Part shown: positions 22,181-35,800 of the stretch, piece after piece
Numbering within the stretch: position 1 is the first letter of the stretch
Layout: each line of letters begins with the position of its first letter
Source: Sthenelais limicola
Taxonomy: Eukaryota > Annelida > Polychaeta > Phyllodocida > Sigalionidae
Direction of reading: 5' to 3'
Assembly (NCBI GenBank): GCA_942159475.1
Contig: OW804098.1
Coordinates: 6,362,383 to 6,426,382, forward strand
Length of the DNA: 64,000 bases
Position numbers and translations under genes: made by a program
The notes under the pieces: model-generated
The model's database searches: none
Told to the model about the DNA's origin: nothing
The model's input: the letters and a program-made list of their open reading frames with translations, nothing else

Positions 22181-22262
22181 TTTTTTTTTTTTTTTTTTTA
22201 TTCCATTTAAGGCCAAGTCATTAAATTGATGAATAAAGTAGTTCTTATCTTATCTTATCTTA
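22181..22262 (-). mobile_element. Short truncated LINE 3' end with poly(A)
   Basis: Poly(T) of about 19 at 22181 is followed by ATTCCATTTAAGGCCAAG, the same terminal motif as the intact LINE at 16309, then by tandem TCTTA units. On the minus strand this reads as a severely 5'-truncated insertion ending AAATGGAATAAA plus poly(A). Confidence 0.6.
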
Positions 22263-22289
22263 ATTTCCCTGTCGTTATATTTTACACAA

Positions 22290-23187
22290 TGTAATAACAA
22301 AAAACCTACTTAGACTACTGCACAGAATCATTCCCTGTAATGAATTTCTCAAAAGAATGAGACTCAAAAACAGCAGTGTCTATGCTTTTTGCCTATAGGT
22401 CATGATGATTTCTGTATGTTTAAAGGCAGAATAAAGATTCAACAGAACATTGTTAGTGCCAAGTTTAAAACAATATGGACCCTTCTCTTTGGGTCGATTG
22501 ATCACCTGGAACTTTTAAACCAAGCTCGAAATAGAGAGAAAATCCTAAAACATTTATAACACCAACTAACTACATGTGTTTGATAATTGATAGGCAACAT
22601 ATCCTGTAGGCCTATTGGGTATTTCAGGGTTAGACTTGAATAAGAATTCCGAATTGGCTTCTTCTCACAATAAAGACCTATTTCTATTCTGGAGTGGATT
22701 TACGAGCTAGACTATATCAATGTAAAGACTAACGGGGAGAGAACAATTGGAAAGAGAAGAAACAGAATAACCCCCTTGGTTAGAGAAATCCTTTTTGGTA
22801 TTGAGGAGATAAATCCACAAACTAAGGTGATAAACTGGCTTTTCCTTCAGGTTAAGGCGTATATACACAGGCAGAAACTTTTTAATAATAGCGAGATGAA
22901 CATGTTATCGGTAATGAGAGAGCTAAAAATGAGAGCAACCTTAGTGATAATAAATATAGGAGGAAGCGAAAGAAAGAGAGAAGAAAGAAAAATGTGGAAT
23001 TGTTTAATGGATGACATCTTAGAATGCATAGAGAAACTAAAAAGGTAAACTCTCCATATGCCCTTAGGATAAACCTTTCGGCAAGAAGCGTGTTAAGAAA
23101 TATTTTATCCTAGATGTATCTCGCTAAAATCGGTGTATGTATAAGGAATAAAACGACGTCGCAAAAAAAAATAAAAAAAAATAAAGA
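22290..23187 (+). pseudogene. Tx1/L1-like LINE C-terminal relic 1
   Basis: Translation with frame shifts gives L-L-H-R-I-I-P-C-N-E-F-L-K near 22320, the L-H-R-I-I-P-C-N motif typical of the L1/Tx1 C-terminal region. From 22776 follows an open stretch with I-L-F-G-I and V-K-A-Y-I-H-R-Q-K. The element ends AATAAAACGACGTCGC and A-rich sequence to 23187. Several frame breaks make it non-functional. Confidence 0.7.
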
Positions 23188-24550
23188 CCTACGTCCAAGC
23201 CTTTAAATCAGGTGGATAGAAAAGTGTGACTGTACGTATTTAGGATGCCAAATGAGAAAGTTGTGAACATAATACTTGGACATTAGCATTGTATGGTGAA
23301 TGTTTTCAAATGGATATTACTATGTGGTTGCCTAGAGTTTCTTTCGTCAATAATGATAATTTAGTAATGTATATGCCCAGGTGGCAGGTGTTTTTGAATA
23401 AAGGATGGGCAAACGTCTACGTGCTTAGAAATCCACAATGACACTAGGAACCATAGAACTTACAGATATCATGGCCACTGGTGTTTGCACGCTATTCTAG
23501 ACGAGATGTGACCGACCCGCCCTCTGTGGGCGGATAAGCCTATATCAACAATTTGTGACGTCACCCAACCCATCAGTGTCCACTCCCCATATAGACACGA
23601 CCCATACTTATGGCCTTCTTTTTAACGTTTTCCCTGTAAGTGGCGACCTGTAATTCGTCTGAGAGAAACTTGACTTAGTTAGCTACCTTTTTGTCTGGAA
23701 AAAATACTGCATTCATGGTCTAGCAATGCTATTTTGAAAACATTCATGCACCCTCTATCTGTTGTCACTCAGTCCCGCCATGTTTTCATAGCTATCATGA
23801 TGCAACCACCCCACACTCCCGCAGGCACAGGCATACAGGCACAGGCACAGAGAATCCCATACACACGACGCCAGTGGCGGTGGTGTGTATGGGACACTAT
23901 AGGTAGAAGGGGGTAGGGGTAGGAGGGGGGGGATGATAACAAACATCTTTCTAAAATAACCATGCAAAACGTTCCCTATAATTTCCTATCCTTGTGCGGT
24001 CATTTTCTGGACGAGATGGCGCTGTGGCATTCCTCCCTAAGGAATCCTGATTCTCACATAGGCACAAGAGCGCGCCACCAGCCCCCTGGAGCGACGATTT
24101 TAGTCTATAAAAGTTGGCTCGATGTCCTGATATCCTATGTGTTCGTCATCCAGGTGAAAAACCAATGCCAGATTTGACATCCTCAACATCTTTAACAAGC
24201 AAAACGTCGGGGTTCATAGTGTCTATATTGTACTCGTAATGCACATACCCTGATTTCCCAATGCATGTCTACCAGCTTCCAATGCTTAGCCTAACCCTTC
24301 TTCCTCGCACTCGGCCGTAGCCTACTCATGTAACTTCGGTAACACGCTTGTAAACAAAACTCATATGTGCGGGGACATCGCATATCCGCGATGATTCCCG
24401 CACGAATTTAACACAAAAACGAAACGATTTTAATGCTACTAGCGACGGCAGGTGGGCGGGATGGTGGGCAATGTCAACGTACAAAAACATTCCATAGCCC
24501 AAGACTTCCCTTCAGTCCCATCAAATTGTGACGATATCCCTCTGGTGCCA
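23188..24550. other. Unassigned intergenic sequence
   Basis: Contains a small foldback around 23847-23902 (CCCATACACACGAC facing GTGTGTATGGG) and a G-rich run at 23911-23931. No gene recognised; open frames here lack similarity or splice context. Confidence 0.5.
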
Positions 24551-24555
24551 CACAC

Positions 24556-25642
24556 ATCTGGACCCAGTTTTATGTGTATTTTTACAAAGATGTGTTCGAG
24601 GTTTGGAACAGATATTATTATAATGTTAAACCAAACAATATTAGTGATGTTCTAAAAGAAAGAATATGGTTTAACCGTCATGTCAAGTTCAAAGGAAAAA
24701 TGTTCCTCTATGAGTCGTGGGGAAAAAAAGACATTTCTGTCTTTGGTGATGTTCTAAATGAAAAAAACCAATTTATGTCAATATTAGAACTTAAAAAACA
24801 CTTTGATGTTGACTCTTCATATGAAGGAAGAAAGGATTTAGTATCCTCTATACCTGCCGAATGGTGGACTATGATTAGAAATGAGTATGAAACACCCAGT
24901 GATGACTCGATTAACATTAAAATCAGTAATACAATTGTTAATGTAAGATCTGCAAGTGCGAAAATGATATACAATGCCCTGGTAACGAAAAGGAAGCCAA
25001 AAGTAGAAAAAATAAATGGCTGGAAAGATATTTTGATGTTTACTGACGAAGAAATGAATAGTCTTAACTGGAAAAAGATCTTTGTTCATCCATATAAGTG
25101 TACAATCGAAACAAGACTACAAAGCTTCCAATATAGGGTGCTACACAGAATAATTACGTGTAATGAGTTCTTGAAAAACAAAAGGATTATCGATGAAAAT
25201 ATATGTTCTTTTTGCAATAAAAGGGACGATATTCGCCACTTTTTAGTAGACCGTCCCACAACTAAAAGGCTATGGGAAAACATAATCCGTTGTATATGCT
25301 CAATGACTCACCTTAACTCTGTAAGGAACGACAAACCAATGTTCCAAATACTGAACAACAATGTAATCATAAAACCAGAGGACATCCTCTTCGGTATGAG
25401 CTCTAACAACATCAGAGAAAAAAATCGTAAACTGGATTATATTGCAAGTAAAAACTTTTATTCACAGACAAAAACTGTTTTACAACGGTGAGCTTGTGTT
25501 TAATCATCTTATTGCTGATCTAGATAGTAGATGTAGAACAGTTTTGTATCAAAATAAAATAGCAAATACCTCGAGCGAGTGGAAAAAGGCCTGGAGAAAG
25601 GTTCATGCCGATCTAAGTAGTTTAAAAGAGCAAAGTATATAA
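24556..25642 (+). pseudogene. Tx1/L1-like LINE C-terminal relic 2, frameshifted
   Basis: An open frame of about 305 codons carries C-T-I-E-T-R-L-Q-S-F-Q-Y-R, V-L-H-R-I-I-T-C-N-E-F-L and C-S-F-C-N-K, the zinc-knuckle-like C-terminal region of Tx1/L1 elements. Near 25445 the homologous reading moves to another frame, which continues V-K-T-F-I-H-R-Q-K to a stop at 25640-25642. It therefore carries at least one frameshift and has lost the endonuclease and RT. It is related to, but longer than, the relic at 22290. Confidence 0.75.
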
Positions 25643-25850
25643 TATCACTCCATCACTATTTATGAAAATATTGTCATTACAAACTCTCCATCAAAAAGCC
25701 TAATATGAGTATTATGTTCACTTTCGTCATATTGAATATGGTCTACGCTATGGAATGAAAAGGGGTTCGATGTAATTTTTGTGTGTTATCGACCCAGAGA
25801 GTCAGGATTTGTTGACATATTGAATAAAGCTGTTTAAAAAAAATAAAAAA
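25643..25850 (+). mobile_element. 3' UTR and A-rich tail of LINE relic 2
   Basis: Follows the stop codon and ends TTGAATAAAGCTGTTTAAAA plus A-rich sequence near 25850: a polyadenylation signal and tail. Confidence 0.6.
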
Positions 25851-26560
25851 ATCGGGGGATAATAAACACGTCCAATGAAATAAAATTTAAAAAATCCTAC
25901 TGACGTGATTAGTATACTGCACTGCTAGTGCACTCATGTGCATGCTGAACAGAAACTTTATATTCTTAACGATCAATTAAGTGAATCTGTGATGTGTCAC
26001 AAGAAAATGAGTCACAAGTCGCAAAATTGATATTTTTCAAAGTGATAATAAATTATAATACCATGAATAGGCCTACATGTCCGACCATATTTCAAGACTG
26101 TATTTCAAGACTGTATTGAATACATCTATAGCCTGGGCCCGGAGCCTGGGCCCATAGGCCTATATATCTGAGGTTATCCTAAGGAAACTTTCCTGGTTAT
26201 TGACCATCAAGAAATATGGCTAACTATTTTTTCATGCATAAACAAATATAGAAATACGTTTTATATGTCCTATTAAATGTTTACCATCATTGGAATCCGC
26301 TTGATCTCTGATATGTCAGATGCATGGCGCCTATTTTACACCGTGATGATGGTACACATTTCAAAATCCTTTTTGCGACTTATGGCTCATTTTTCTCTGA
26401 CACATCACATTAATTGGTGATATTAAATTCCTGAATGATCATAGCTAGGGTAGTCTGTAGACATGAAGTTGACTGGGAAATCTCAAGGCGGGAAGAGTGC
26501 TGCCACCTTGTGAGTTTACTACTAACAAACATTATTAAAACTTATCCCACCAGACGGCAG
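25851..26560. other. Upstream region of EXOC1
   Basis: No transposon boundary recognised. Close to the EXOC1 5' end an inverted pair, GTGCTGCC (26499) and GGCAGCAC (26565), could form a loose hairpin. Confidence 0.4.
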
Positions 26561-26569
26561 CACTGACGC

Positions 26570-26675
26570 CAGGCCTTGTTTGCTCTGATTATCGCTCAGT
26601 AGGAAGAAGAGTGGGAGGTGACCAAGTCTGAAGAGGTTTTGCTTACTTTTTTGCCTGGATATTAATTGATTCAAC
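26570..26675 (+). promoter_or_regulatory. Probable EXOC1 5' UTR exon and promoter area
   Basis: A consensus donor, CAAC/GTAAGTTTT, occurs at 26675/26676 downstream of a locally less AT-rich stretch. The first coding exon has its own acceptor (TATGCAG before 28009), so at least one upstream non-coding exon is required, and this donor is the best candidate. The transcription start cannot be placed. Confidence 0.45.
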
Positions 26676-28008
26676 GTAAGTTTTAACTGTAGTTACAGTT
26701 GATTTATATATTTATAATGTATCGATGCGGGAATATGTTTTTCATTGAAAAAGGCTTCCAAATACAAAATGTAGCACCTTAACCAACATGTTGATTGACT
26801 TGTCTAATGACTAGTCACTAGTATTATACTAGTAATGTATGACACTGACCGAGTCTGACTCTGAGTCATTTAATATCTGGCAATTCTGGTTTGTGTACAA
26901 TTGCTACAAACCATTTTCCAGAAATAGGTTATGCTCTTTAAAGCTATCATGAATCATAGCACTGTTTCTCTAATGAAAAAAACATTGACATTCCCGTTGA
27001 ATAAATATCAATGGGGATATAACTTTCCGACTTAGTCTAAATTTACCAAGAAAATATCGGTTTTTTACAACCTCATCGCACCCAGACAAATATTAACTAA
27101 CTAGCTGCTCCCCGGCCTATAAATAGCTCTTCCTTCTCCTATCTACAGATATCTTACTTAGATCGATATCTGCTTTAGTAGGCTTTACTCCCAATTGTCT
27201 GTATCTTTTTTTTAATATATTAATCGTGTTAATACACTCTCAGACTCTCTACACCAGCCCCTTCAAATTGCTTTCCATTTCTAGAGCTCTGTCCTTGCAT
27301 TGTTTCCTAATATAAGTGCTCTTCGTGCAGTAGTTTCTACTAATTACACCATTTTGATGATCCACTTGAAGACTATTATATAACCAACATAACTAAGGCC
27401 TTGCAATGATACTAATTTTTTACTCTTAATTATTTATGTCAACTTCATGCTGCATGTTTTCCTTATGTAATCTACCTTAAATGTATTTTAAATCCTCTCA
27501 CCATGTACCATAGATTACCATAGTATTGTTAGTTAAAGCATTATACAAAATGGAGGCACACCTGAAAAGTAAATTTCAGGTCCCCCCAATATTCTCCTGG
27601 TATATAGACACAAATAAAAGTAAAGTAGTGTAGTAAAGAGACAGAACCATCTACATTCTTAACAGCGATGTAGAGATGTGATTACATTTGTGGTTAAACC
27701 CTGTCACCAAACATAATTATAAAGCCCTGATATTGAATATTAAACCCTGCTATTACACATAAAGCTCTGTTATTAAACATAATGCCCTGTTTGTAAATAA
27801 GCTATATAAATGCACACCCAGTATAACCCACTTAATGGTAACAAAGGGACTTCAACTAAACACAACACAACGAGAAGTACCCTAATTTATCCAGCTAATT
27901 AGCAATTAAGCTAATTAGCAATTTAAATCATTACAGTTAATTAATAGACTCACAGAGAAACCCCTTTGTTACATGTTATCTAACATTAAGCCCTGTAATC
28001 CTATGCAG

Positions 28009-29814
28009 GATGTGTGACTGACAGGAGAAGAGACGACCATGACTGCTCTAAAACACACCATCCAACAGCAGGTCTTCCTGCCCAGCGAGGAGAGACTCCT
28101 AGCGGTCGTCCACGTCACTAAAGCTGGCAAGAAGAAGAAAGCCAGCTTCCTATGTGCCGCAGGTGAGGTCCAAGTCTTAAATCAGATATTTTTTATTTTT
28201 TTTTTAGAAAAATTTTATTGGACAAAGTTTTACATCAAATGCAATAATTCTCATTTGCCAATTTCAAAAAGTTCGTTCACATATATATATCTAAAGTTTT
28301 AACATTAATTCATACTCATATTATATTACTGATCGACTCATTCAATTATAAAATTCAATAATTCTTTTTCTTATACTGCTTTCAGCGGGATAAATTCCCT
28401 AGGCATATATTCCCTATATTAAGTTAGGTTTTTTTTTATAGTTTTCTTATTTAAAGAAATTCTGCTGATACTGGAAAAAATTCTCCCTCGTTTTATGTCA
28501 ACAGATTTATGATTAAACATATACTCAATATTGTATAAAGGACAACACCACAAACTTATACTGCGGTATTTGTTGTTTTAATTTGGCTTGTATTGATACA
28601 TTGTAACGAGACGTTTCGACCAGGTTATGGTCTTCTTTAGATGACAGATTTATAACAAATTAAACAGAGACTCAATATTATAGTCGGTGACAAACACGTA
28701 ACAGAGGCCCTAGATAAGAATTCACTCTTTTTCTCCCCCAAAAAACTTTCAATATAATCATGTTTTGCATGATCTGACTTGCATCCTTACATGGGTGAAA
28801 TCGCCAGAAAATGTACAATTTGTCTTCAGCAATCCTCTCATACAACACTAATTTAAGACAATAATGATGTTCAAAATTCAGTTTAACATAACCAATTGCT
28901 AGAATCAATGCAATACCAAACATACTCAGATATACCTAGTTTTGACCATTTTTCAGTCTAATTGAGCAGAATTTACTAAATGTGTTGATCTGCTAGTTGT
29001 ACATTTTCTGAAAATCTGACCCACATAATAAAACACCCCGAGTCATACTGGTTAATACTCACGATGGTTTTATATTTCAAGTCACCACTGAGAAGCCCAT
29101 TCAGGCCATGATTTACCAAGTCAAGAAGCTGGACCGTGGGGACAACAACTTTAAGAAGAAGTGCACCTGGGGCTTGCGGGAACTCAAATATATCGACGCC
29201 AAGGATGGCACGAGGGTAATGAAGTGATATATAACATTGAATACACCAGTTACATTGTAACCTTTAGATGTTTGAATGAATATGATAAGATAGCTAGCTA
29301 GCCAAGGATGGCACAAGGGTAATGAAGTGATTTATAACATTGAATACACCAGTTACATTATAACCTTTAGAAGTCTGAATGAATATGATAAGATAGCTAG
29401 CTAGCCAAGGATGGCACAAGGGTAATGAAGTGATTTATATTGAATACACCAGTTACATTGTAACCTTTAGAAGTCTGAATGAATATGATAAGATAGCTAG
29501 CTAGCTAGGTTCATACATAGATATAAACATACATAGATACATATATAGCTCGGACACCAATGTTACCAGTATGCAATAATACAATACACCAGTATTGTAT
29601 TTCATCATTTTTAACATAATATTTCTCACACAAAAATTTTCAGAACCATTTCACAAAATTCCATCTGCCAAATTTCGTCGAAACGTTCACAGATTAATAT
29701 AATCAAAATAACTTTTCAGATTTTCCCCTGCTTTTCACCTTTCCATAAATATTTTAGTATTATTGCCATGGCCCCACCTTCATCCCTGGCATCCTGAAAG
29801 ACACATAGACAGAC

Positions 29815-29864
<50 letters not shown>

Positions 29865-32800
29865 GCATTATTTATTGTATTTTACTAACTGGGAACATTT
29901 CAAAATCATCATAGTTCAATTTCAGTACCATTTTCTCACTTATGCCTAGTATTGAATACGTACATTATGTATACAATATGGTATTGGTATGGTGTATCTT
30001 ATTCAATGCCTATACTAATTCGTGTTGTATCACTCCGCCTCCAAACTCGTTCTACATTTCCCTTGCCTGCGTAGAACGAGTACCATGGGTTTATTAGTAT
30101 AGGTGCCCTCTTCTTCCATTAGACATGACGTCATAAAACAAGTCCCGTCGATAAAGCACTAGTTCTATATCAGTTCACAGATATGGAACTCCCGGTTATA
30201 GAATGCGCATATACTAATATGGTATTGGTATGGTGTATCTTATTCAATGTGTGTAATAATAATGTGGTATTGGTATGGTGTATCTTATTCAATGCGTATA
30301 ATAATAATATGGTATTGGTATGGTGTATCTTATTCAATGCGTATAATAATAATGTGGTATTGGTATGGTGTGTCTTATTCAATGCGTATAATAATAATGT
30401 CTTATATCATTGCAGGATACCTCAGACTTCGATATGCAGTTTGATAAGTTATATAAATGGACGGCCAGTAATCTGTCGGAAAAGAACGCCTTCATTCTCA
30501 CATTATCCAAGGTAAAGTATATTGTAAAATCTGGATCTAAACTTGTGAGATTTAATTATTTAGTCTCATTCAGACATACATCTACCACGTTTTGGAATTA
30601 GATATACAACTCTGTGTGTTGCGTTGATTCATTTCTCGCTCAACTATCGACCCTAATTATTTTGGAGAATGACCACGATTCTTCAATATGTCAAAAAGAT
30701 GGACCGTAATCATCCTAAAAAGCGCAGTGCACTAAACATTTTAGTACAAAAACTGGGTGCAACTTGTCACCCTAATAAGCCCACACCTCACTTGACCTGT
30801 TTGGAGGTGACGTTTGGTGACGTTTTAACTGATGTGACGTCACAAAAAGGTGTGTGCGCTTATTAGGATGTGTGCTTATTATGGCGTTTACGGTATGTAT
30901 CTGATCCTTATTGTGATTGGTCAGTCTAGTGGGTGTAAACTATCCTTTGATTGGGTGCTGGAAGTAAATATTTTAAAAGTGGATAAGATATCTGGACAGT
31001 GCTAAAATAATCCACTCCCTTGCCACCATTCTACTGAGGATTTGAAAATTTGAAGATTGAAAAATAAAATATAAAAACTTAAGTGAAAAATGTTGAATTA
31101 TGTAAAAGTATTAGATAATTACCTTACTTTACAGTAAGAACAAAGACTGTTTCCTGTAATGTATATTTGCTTGTTCTAGCTTGAAGTTCCTCTTTCATTT
31201 CTTTCAGTTGAGTAAACGGTATTTAGTGCAGAAACCAGAGTTTTTAAAGATACCCCCAGGATTACTAGAAGGTAGGAATATATGTCCAATCTCCAGAGTG
31301 TTTATATTTACATTTTAATCTTAAATTAGGATTATTTGAGAGGATTGGTGAAGACGGATTGTACATTTTCAGGCGATCGGATCCAAATGTGTAATATATG
31401 TTGGTACTGTATGTATGTATATAGTTTATTTCCAGTAAACAGATACAGAGTTATATAAACAGATGTCTGGAAAAAGGATGGTCTCCATCTGCGCTAATCG
31501 TAGCTCTTCCAGGAGGTCCTATACTACTCTTGATAAAAATTTTGACTATAAGATTAACATCAATGGTATACTAAACATGGACTAGTGCCGGTTAGGCCGA
31601 CTTAAGTAGCATAAATATATCTGAATATCTGAATATATCTGAATCTGAAGAGATGATGATTTCTATGTTGGCAGAGATGGATGAATATCAAGAGATGTTC
31701 ATGGCAGAGAAGAAGGCACTAATGAACAAAATTCGAGGTCTTTTAAAATTAAGGGACATCAAATTAAATTGTTATATTTATGGGGTTTTTTCATATTCAG
31801 GTATGGATATTAAATGTTGCTGCTCTGATCATTTTAGTTTTCGTTGAGGTTTCACTTACGTTAAAGTTATTACCTAAATTTACTTCTTAAATCAACCACA
31901 TACCCATGAATAAATCTTATCATCATTCAATGAAGCCAGAAGGTGCCTTTATTTCACAAAATAACATTTACATAAATGACAGTTACATTTTTGGCCCTAG
32001 GCCCCTTTTGTTGTTCTTTTAAAGGGTATATAATATAAAGATTAAGATATATGACTAGCTAATATGTTGTATGAAAAGTTACCCCAAAAACCTCATAACG
32101 TTAACTCGATACATTGTTGTGTATTACTGGTAACCTGTAAAAATTTCACTATCTGTGATAAGTCTCATTCTGCCAAAGAATGTTAATGGTTACTGCAGCT
32201 TTAAACTTTTCACCTCTTCTTGCCCAGATTCTAATGGAAGAACAACAGCTGTATAAAGAGTGAACTGATACCATAACTTGCCCTAATTTTTCCTTCATCA
32301 ACAGATACAATTTATATCAAGTGACCTACATGCATATATATATATACATTAAGACTGTTGAGGAAAGTCCTGCCAGAAAACTTTATACAAATACCATGAG
32401 ATACCAACTCAAATAAAGAGATAATTATTCCATGTTTGCAGATATCAATGAGTCTAATGAGATGGACAAGAATGTGGAGCAGTCGGAGGACCTGGCCCTG
32501 GTGGTGGACTCGGACTACCAGGCGCTGACCCCGCGTGAGGAGACTGACCTTGAGTCACTCATGTCACAGTGTGAGTTCGCTATCAGTAACGCAGAGGCCT
32601 TCGCTGAGCAACTGCAAGGGGAACTGTCTGTACTAGATGGGGTGAGTCATTGGTCTCTCACTTTATTTGTCTATCTGTTTAAAAAAATGTCTCTAGGCAA
32701 GTAAAATTTACAGGTTAGTTGCCCGATTGGGCAAGTGAAAATCTCTACGGCGCCGATTTCAAACCCCTGTTGTGATGTCTACTTACAATGAAACAAGATA

Positions 32801-35800
32801 CATACAGATCAATGTGATTTCGTTTACAAATTATTTGGGCAAGTGAAAAATGATGTTTGGCAAGTAAATCCTGGCTGCCACTTGCCCAAAAGTTGGTAGT
32901 TTTTTTTTTCGAGCCCTGAAGTTTATGTGTCTGGCTATCTGTCTGTCTATCTGTCCATGTATCCGTCCATCTGTATCTATCCACATCTCTATCCATGCAT
33001 ACATTCATCAATCCTATCCATCTACCTGTCTTTCTTGTCCTTGTCTACCTGTCTGTCTGCCGGCCTTCTGTCTGTCTGTCTCCCTCTCTGTCTCTCTCTT
33101 CTCTCTCCCTCTGTCTCTCTTTCTCCCTTTCTCTTTCTCTTCTCTCTCCCTCTCTTTCTCTCCCTCTCTCTCTCAGAGACTCTCTTTCACCCCATCTGAC
33201 ACTCTATATCTATATGTCTCTCTATTTCTTTCTATCTAATCTATCTTAACAACTACTTTGGGCTGATAGACGGCCTCACAATGCTGCACTAACTGAGCAT
33301 GAAGTCTCAAAGTCTCGAAAGTGATACGATTCAATAATATTTTTTTTTTTTTTAAATATTCTTATTGGCCACAAACATATGTATTCAAATGTATTATACT
33401 ATTCCTGAATTACTATGACATTTTTAGGCCAACATAAAGTCTATAATGGGTTCAGAGGAGCAGGTGCTGGAGCTGATGGTGCTATTAGACCAAGGTCTGC
33501 AGGCCGCTGTAGCGGTGGAGGAGCGACTCGACACGTACGACCACAAGCTGCAGACTGTGAAGGACCTGATGGACGTGATGAAGGACAAGGATCACCTCCT
33601 CCAGGCGCGCAACAACAACCACCAGAAACTGTTGGAAACTCTAGATGGCATCATTGTGAGTATCCTTCTGTTTCTGTTCTAATTTTGCAAATACAGTGGA
33701 ACCTCTCTATTAAAACCACCCTTGGGACTGAATCATTTTTGGTCTCATAGCGAGGTGGTCTCATTAGAGGGCTCTAAATCTAATAAGAGGAAATAATTCG
33801 GGACCGGGAAAACTGGTCTTAATAGAGGGGTGGTTTCTATAATGAGGTGGTTTTTCATGTGAGGTTCCACTGTACCGTGGAACCTCTCTATTGAGACCAC
33901 CCTTGGGACTGAGAGAAACTGGTTCTAATAGAGGGGTGGTCTCTATAATGAGGTGGTCTTAATGTGAGGTTCCACTGTACAGTGATAGGCTGCATGTCCC
34001 ATCATTAGGTGAACCCCACTTCCTCAATAGGGGAGTTGCATGTCTCACTGCGCATGTCTACTGCAGTGCATGCTGGGACGGATTCTGTTGAAATCTAACA
34101 TACAAATATTTGTCAACATTTTATCGAAAAATGCAAGCATGGCTACTCCAATATCATAGCTTATATAAATGATCTATGAAAACCAAATGCATGATGGGAT
34201 AGATGGAGTGTCCTGGAACCATGTATAACACATGGATATTGACATTAGAGCATTGGTAAATATTCCATGCAGAACATGGTATGTTTTCTACAGATTTGAT
34301 AGTGTACCATTAGTCCCATAATTCCATGCTAATCAAGATTCAAAATGGCGGCTATGCAAATCCCCTATTGGCGCGCTGATCATAGGGAGCAGCTATCTCT
34401 TCCATGGCTCTCCTCTCTGCTGCCTTATCCAGCAGGATGCTTCTTCAGCATTTTGGCTGATCATTCTTATCACTATCTTTAAGTTCGCTCCTGGTATGGC
34501 TTATTTTTTTTGGACAGATTTCTTTATTCAGGAAGTTAACAAAATTACAGCCTTAGATGATTTTCGTTGTGCCCTGAAAATATGAACGTGAATCATCAGA
34601 CTACTGTACTACAATTAAACATATTATTACAAGCAATCAATTTGACAAATGAATGAGAATAATGAGATGAGATGAAATCAATCCAGCCTATTAAATTGTT
34701 CACAAAGTATTACAAATCAGAGGCTTATGAGGAAGGTATTGACTACTGGCACTGTATAACACCAATATTTACACCTTATGTTTAAATTATCATTATTGTT
34801 ACTCACTACCAATTGTTGTTCCAGAGTAACCTAGACTTGGAGCACAAGCATGTGAAGGCGCTACTGGATGGTGACCTGTCCACCCCTATCGGTATAATGG
34901 AATGCACCAAGGCGGCTGGTGCACTCGGCAAGTGTATGGCTGCAGAGATACACCCATGTAAGTACAGAATGGGATCTCTTGTAAGTATCTAAGTATCAGA
35001 TACACCCATGTAAGTACAGAATGGGATCTCTTGTAAGTATCTAAGTATCAGATACACCAATGTAAGTACAGAATGTCCTATGGGGATCTCAGCAGGGCCT
35101 GGAAAAGCATTGAATTTGGAAAAATAAATTCAAAAGCCTGGAAAATTGGATATTTATCATATGGGGCTTGAATTCTGTTGAAATATGTTAAGTGGCTTTT
35201 ATATTTTTAAACTTTTAAAAATCTTAATGAAAGTTAAAAGATTTTGTACAAGGTTCTGTCATTAGGGATCTGGAAAATTACTGAAATGGGCCTGAAAAAG
35301 CCCCCAAAATACAATTGTTACAATAACTAGAAGAGCCACTTAGATAAAACATTAGATTATCTATTGAGTTGAATTTCTATCAACTGCATCAATGATATAT
35401 TTGTGTTGGTAACAAGAAAAAAGATTTTTGCTTCTGTTTTTTTACTTTTATTAGACTCCTTATTACCAATGTTCGGTGTACCCAGTACACCTTCATCAGG
35501 TTATGGTCTAGAAGTGGCTGGTTAGCGGTGTACACTGTTATATATAGGGTGGTTAAGAGATTATCTAGTTAGCCAAAGGTCTATATGTTCTGCCCTACAG
35601 CTCTAGAGAGGATGACGGCCGTGCAGGAACAGAAGAAGAGGTTCAAGAAACTGAAGACAACCTTTGCCAAGCGTCTCTCCCATCATCTTAACAACTTATT
35701 CATCCATCAGGTGCCTTATATAATATATTATATATATATATAACTAATTCTATTTCTCATCACACAATTACATAGACTTTAAAGAAAGAAATAGGATGGT

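Noticed and set aside
23847..23902. Possible small transposon from the CCATACACAC inverted pair
   Set aside because: Only about 11 bp pair, with no second copy or target duplication in the window.
24452..24655. 67-codon ORF upstream of the Tx1 relic
   Set aside because: It overlaps the relic in another frame and shows no similarity of its own.
28678..28923. 81-codon minus-strand ORF
   Set aside because: It lies mostly in a family A MITE; similar open frames recur in other copies without conservation as protein.
32925..33249. Three overlapping open frames of 84-104 codons
   Set aside because: Pyrimidine simple sequence within EXOC1 intron 5.
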